A DNA stretch of 32,161 bases. It comes from Candidatus Gastranaerophilales bacterium (GTDB lineage: Bacteria; Cyanobacteriota; Vampirovibrionia; Gastranaerophilales; Gastranaerophilaceae). The stretch spans positions 1-32,161 of the forward strand of contig CALUQY010000021.1 in the NCBI GenBank assembly GCA_944323035.1. The letters are read 5' to 3'. Below, in pieces: positions 29,546 through 32,161 of the stretch. The notes beneath the pieces are model-generated. The model saw only the letters and a list, made by a program, of their open reading frames with translations, made no database searches and was not told where the DNA came from. Each line of letters starts with the position of its first letter. The stretch's first letter is position 1. The position numbers and the translations under genes were made by a program.

Positions 29546-30893
29546 TAATTTGAACGAATGGCAGGAGAAGGATTTAAAATACATCTGGCACCCGTGTTCG
29601 CAGATGAAGGATTACGAAGAACTTGCGCCGATTGTAATAGAGCGCGGCGAGGGGATTAACCTGTATGACACAGACGGGAATAAATATTATGACGTTATAA
29701 GTTCGTGGTGGTGCAATCTTCTGGGGCACTGTCATCCGAAAATTAACGCTGCAATAAAAAAGCAGGTAGATACCCTTGAACACGTAATTTTTGCTAATTT
29801 TTCACACAAACCGGTAATAACATTATGCGAACGGCTGATAAAAGTGCTGCCGGAAGGACTTTGCAAATTTAATTTTGCGGATAATGGTTCAGCGGCAATT
29901 GAAATGGCATTAAAAATGAGTTTTCAATATCACTACCAGACCGGAAACCCGCAGAAAAAACGGTTTATGGCGCTGACTGACGCCTATCACGGCGAAACAA
30001 TCGGAGCACTTTCAGTCGGCGGAGTGGATTTGTATTCTGAAATTTACAAACCGATTTTGCTTGACGTTGAACGGATTGAGGCGCCGGACTGCTACAGATG
30101 TCCGTACGGGTATTTACACGGTGAATGTAACTGTCCTTGTATTGAAAAAGCGGAAGAAACCTTCGCGCGTGTCGGGGAAGAAACCTGCGCGTTAATAGTT
30201 GAGCCTCTTTTGCAAGGTTCTGCGGGTATGAAAGTTTACCCGCCGTTGTATTTGAAAAAGCTGCGCGAGCTTTGCGATAAGTACAATGTTCACCTTATTG
30301 CAGATGAAATTGCGACCGGCTACGGCCGCACCGGCAAAATGTTTGCCTGCGATTGGGCAGGAATTTCGCCCGATATTATGTGCCTTTCAAAAGGTCTGAC
30401 CGGCGGCTACATGCCAATGGCTGTGGCAGTTACAACGCAAAAAATTTACGATGCATTTTACGCTGATTACATAGAAGGCAAAGCGTTTATGCACAGCCAC
30501 ACCTACGCAGGCAACCCGCTTGCGTGCTCTGCGGCCTGCGCGGTACTTGACATACTGGAAGAAGAAAAAATTATTGAAAAAGCACAGGAAAAAGCGGTTT
30601 ATTTTACAAATAAAATAAAAGAGAAATTCGCCAATCACCCGAATGTCGGCGACATCCGCCATATCGGGCTTATAAACGCGATAGAACTTGTTGAGGATAA
30701 AGCTGCGAAAAAAGGTTTTGACTCAAAATTGCGTGTAGGATATCAGATTTACAAAAAAGCGCTGAAAAAGGGCGTAATATTACGCCCTTTAGGGAATGTT
30801 ATTTACTTCAATCCGCCGCTGATTATAGAAAAAGCGGACATGGATTACGTGATTGAAGTTGCTTATGACTGCCTGCGTGAAGTTCTTGGTTAA
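29538..30893 (+). CDS. bioA: Adenosylmethionine-8-amino-7-oxononanoate aminotransferase
   Basis: PLP enzyme that makes DAPA from KAPA with SAM as amino donor, feeding BioD. It is a class III aminotransferase fold of 451 residues: WHPCSQM near 17-23, SSWWCNLLGH at 55-64 (typical of BioA), and DAYHGETIGALS near 148-159. The Asp of LIADEIATGYGRTG (253-266) is present, as is the PLP Lys285 in LSKGLTGGYMP. A Cys cluster (Cys185, 188, 197, 199, 201) sits in a loop after the active-site region; a related Cys-rich loop is known in some BioA subgroups. It overlaps bioD by 8 bases. Its stop overlaps the stop of the convergent pilin-like gene by 4 bases. No terminator follows the gene. Confidence 0.96.
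   Translation: MNNNLNEWQEKDLKYIWHPCSQMKDYEELAPIVIERGEGINLYDTDGNKYYDVISSWWCNLLGHCHPKINAAIKKQVDTLEHVIFANFSHKPVITLCERLIKVLPEGLCKFNFADNGSAAIEMALKMSFQYHYQTGNPQKKRFMALTDAYHGETIGALSVGGVDLYSEIYKPILLDVERIEAPDCYRCPYGYLHGECNCPCIEKAEETFARVGEETCALIVEPLLQGSAGMKVYPPLYLKKLRELCDKYNVHLIADEIATGYGRTGKMFACDWAGISPDIMCLSKGLTGGYMPMAVAVTTQKIYDAFYADYIEGKAFMHSHTYAGNPLACSAACAVLDILEEEKIIEKAQEKAVYFTNKIKEKFANHPNVGDIRHIGLINAIELVEDKAAKKGFDSKLRVGYQIYKKALKKGVILRPLGNVIYFNPPLIIEKADMDYVIEVAYDCLREVLG
30767..30790. repeat. Perfect 24-bp palindrome inside bioA
   Basis: AAAGGGCGTAAT and its exact inverse meet with no loop, within codons for KKGVILRPLG. The protein sequence here is a conserved stretch of BioA, so the palindrome uses synonymous freedom. 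It could form a hairpin in the mRNA near the end of the operon, or on the opposite strand downstream of pilin-like gene 3, which otherwise has no visible terminator. Confidence 0.8.
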
Positions 30894-32161
30894 CGTTTAA
30901 CGCAGCGAACCGAAAAAACTTCACTACCTTCAACCGTTGAATCAACCGGTGAAAGCATACCCTTATTGGTATATGTCACCTGCCATGCATTCTCGCCCTC
31001 CCGCGAATTCGTCCAATATCTTGTATTGGCAAGATTTGACACGTTATGATTATACTGTAGTGCCATCATTTCTTCCAAATTTGGCGCCCTGTATTCACTG
31101 TCAACATTTTTGCAGGAACTGTTAGCCTCACTCCAGTTGACCTCCAAATCCCCGCCGCGCAAGAATGGCATAGGCGCAACAACAACGGAATCCGTTGGAT
31201 AAAACACAGAAATAATTCCAATATCTTTACCAAAAGTATTCGGGCCTTTAGTTCCATTCAGGTCGTAAATAAAATTAGCACACATCTTCTCCGGAATATG
31301 CAAGGCATTTTCGACACTCAGGACATCTTTTGCGTTACAATTAGGGTTATAAAAAGCCAAAATACTTTCCCCGTTTGCGGTTTCAAATGCTGCGGCATTG
31401 ATATCAGCATAAGTAACCGAAGAACCGGAATAAGAACCAAATAGCTCAACATTTATATTTTTGCTGTACAGATCACTGATTTTTACCGGGATATCCATTT
31501 TTGAGCCCTGAGCGTTGGTCATTGAGGACGCAATACCACAATCAGGAAGTGAGTCCTTATTACAAATATTGTTAATTTTCAGGACTTTAGTCAATCCGGC
31601 AGTCAAAAAAGTTTCCGTAACATTGTGAGTATCCGAACTGTCAAGAGTTCCGTAGCCGTTCATTGCCGGCATCAGAGCAATTGCCTGTGAAAACCTCGCA
31701 TAAAGCGCTTTTCGCTGGGTGTTCCATGTGCGCTCATTTATGTTGCCGGTAAGTGACGGAAGCGTTATCGCCGCAACCACACCGATTATCGTCAAGGATA
31801 ACAATATTTCCGCCATTGTGAACGCTATTCGTCGTCCGTAAGCACATAAACCATTTATGGCTCTCGACTCAGTCGAGCGGCCCAGTCGGGCTGCCATGGT
31901 AAAGGCACTGAGTGCCATCCACAAGGGTTGAACATGACTTTTTAACGAACAACCCAAACAGGAAGCCGCCTTGACCGGCGGAGTCATTGCGAGCGACCAA
32001 CGGGAGCGTGGCAATCCACTTGAGGACGCGGCGTTGGTTGACAGGATTGCCGCGCGGTCAGCGACCGCTCGCAATGACAAAAAATTGTCACCCTGAACTG
32101 CGCGAGCGAGCAGAGGCACTAAGCGAAAACCACGCTTTTCGCGGTGCCGTTTTTCGCGAGG
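30890..32161 (-). CDS. Pilin-like protein 3, open to the right edge, with duplicated FTMA motif
   Basis: Third paralogue. From FTMAEILLSLTIIGVV (codon TTC at 31822-31820) it shares the constant N-terminus, AAFETANGES, ANFIYDLNGTKGPNTFGKDIG and the VRCVKR end, with its own middle segments. The C-terminus (DSEYRAPNLEEMMAL ... YW ... VRCVKR) is again lectin-like. The residue before F is Ala. Upstream the frame stays open without a stop to the last base of the window through repeat DNA, so the true leader may lie outside. A GTG at 32119 is only formal; ATG 31918 (MALSAFTMA) is another candidate start. The element order before the mature part differs from genes 1 and 2, there is no poly-G in view, and 81 bp separate two FTMA copies. 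The stop overlaps that of bioA. Confidence 0.7.
   Translation of the reverse strand, partial: PREKRHREKRGFRLVPLLARAVQGDNFLSLRAVADRAAILSTNAASSSGLPRSRWSLAMTPPVKAASCLGCSLKSHVQPLWMALSAFTMAARLGRSTESRAINGLCAYGRRIAFTMAEILLSLTIIGVVAAITLPSLTGNINERTWNTQRKALYARFSQAIALMPAMNGYGTLDSSDTHNVTETFLTAGLTKVLKINNICNKDSLPDCGIASSMTNAQGSKMDIPVKISDLYSKNINVELFGSYSGSSVTYADINAAAFETANGESILAFYNPNCNAKDVLSVENALHIPEKMCANFIYDLNGTKGPNTFGKDIGIISVFYPTDSVVVAPMPFLRGGDLEVNWSEANSSCKNVDSEYRAPNLEEMMALQYNHNVSNLANTRYWTNSREGENAWQVTYTNKGMLSPVDSTVEGSEVFSVRCVKR
31811..31903 (-). repeat. 81-bp in-frame insertion with duplicated FTMA codons
   Basis: TTTACCATGGCA (31903-31892) and TTCACAATGGCG (31822-31811) both encode FTMA and are exactly 81 bp apart. 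Between them lie two short hairpins (GCCC-GACT-GGGC and CTCGA-CTGAG-TCGAG) and AGCCATA, as in the repeat near 26402. The first copy matches the start of gene 1's mature codons; only the second leads into EILLSL. Confidence 0.75.
31983..32078. repeat. 96-bp imperfect inverted repeat (GTCATTGCGAGCG ... CGCTCGCAATGAC)
   Basis: The outer arms GTCATTGCGAGCG (31983-31995) and CGCTCGCAATGAC (32066-32078) are exact inverses. The inner arms GGCAATCC (32010-32017) and GGATTGCC (32044-32051) are too. This is a typical dispersed palindromic (REP/MITE-like) repeat. It lies within the open frame of pilin-like gene 3. A partial GCGCGAGCGAGCAGAGGCAC unit follows at 32100-32119, inverted relative to the copies in genes 1 and 2. 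Confidence 0.8.

Noticed and set aside
1-32161. tRNA or rRNA genes
   Set aside because: I looked through the intergenic stretches and saw no cloverleaf with a conserved T-loop and no rRNA segment.

Overview
The window looks like chromosome from an AT-rich, diderm, fermentative bacterium. My best guess is a gut member of the non-photosynthetic Cyanobacteriota (Melainabacteria/Vampirovibrionia, order Gastranaerophilales). That is inference, not a database match. It rests on a minC-minD-minE operon with a cyanobacterial-style MinC C-terminus, a PPi-type phosphofructokinase beside phosphoglycerate kinase, an outer-membrane two-partner-secretion transporter, and pilin-like proteins that start FTMAEILLSLTIIG. 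TAG, TAA and TGA all act as stops.

Layout. 1-2335: pgk (cut by the left edge) and a PPi-phosphofructokinase, transcribed divergently from overlapping promoters. 2338-2935: a toxin-antitoxin locus with an intact RHH antitoxin and a toxin ORF broken by an in-frame TAG. 3043-4227: a membrane-anchored repeat protein with a 14-G tract. 4334-6774: the minCDE operon. 6889-7632: a GH108-type muramidase. 7787-10173: an NrtR-like regulator, secG, tcdA and a short-chain dehydrogenase, tightly packed. 10170-13480: a coiled-coil hypothetical and leuS. 13549-14866: pilin-like gene 1. 14930-17137: a GH57 glycosidase. 17169-21019: a small membrane protein, dut and alaS. 21141-22513: pilin-like gene 2. 22601-23560: fba. 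23662-24779: an unknown coiled-coil protein behind a sigma-28-like promoter. 24846-26285: an ArnT/PMT-type glycosyltransferase. 26650-28619: a TpsB/FhaC-type transporter. 28632-28824: a GC-rich folded element and a terminator. 28868-30893: bioD-bioA. 30890-32161: pilin-like gene 3, open to the right edge.

The most unusual feature is the family of three pilin-like paralogues. All lie on the minus strand, scattered among housekeeping genes. Each mature protein has a constant pilin N-terminus, variable middle segments, and a conserved C-terminus that resembles the DUF1566/C-type-lectin-like fold and ends in VRCVKR. Genes 1 and 2 share a near-identical promoter and a leader peptide (MK...AG) that would fit directly onto FTMAEILL. 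In both, the leader is separated from FTMAEILL by a 222-bp block of dispersed palindromic repeats that begins with a poly-G run. Gene 1 has 12 G and is in frame. Gene 2 has 13 G, which throws the leader out of frame and gives a 28-residue dead-end peptide. With the 14-G run in the 3043-4227 gene, this looks like a set of contingency (phase-variable) surface-protein loci driven by poly-G slippage. Sequencing error in the homopolymers is the main alternative.

Most housekeeping genes here (pgk, pfp, fba, minCDE, leuS, alaS, dut, bioDA, secG, tcdA) are ordinary. Exceptions are a Cys-rich insert in AlaRS, a long acidic tail on MinE, and a perfect 24-bp palindrome inside bioA.
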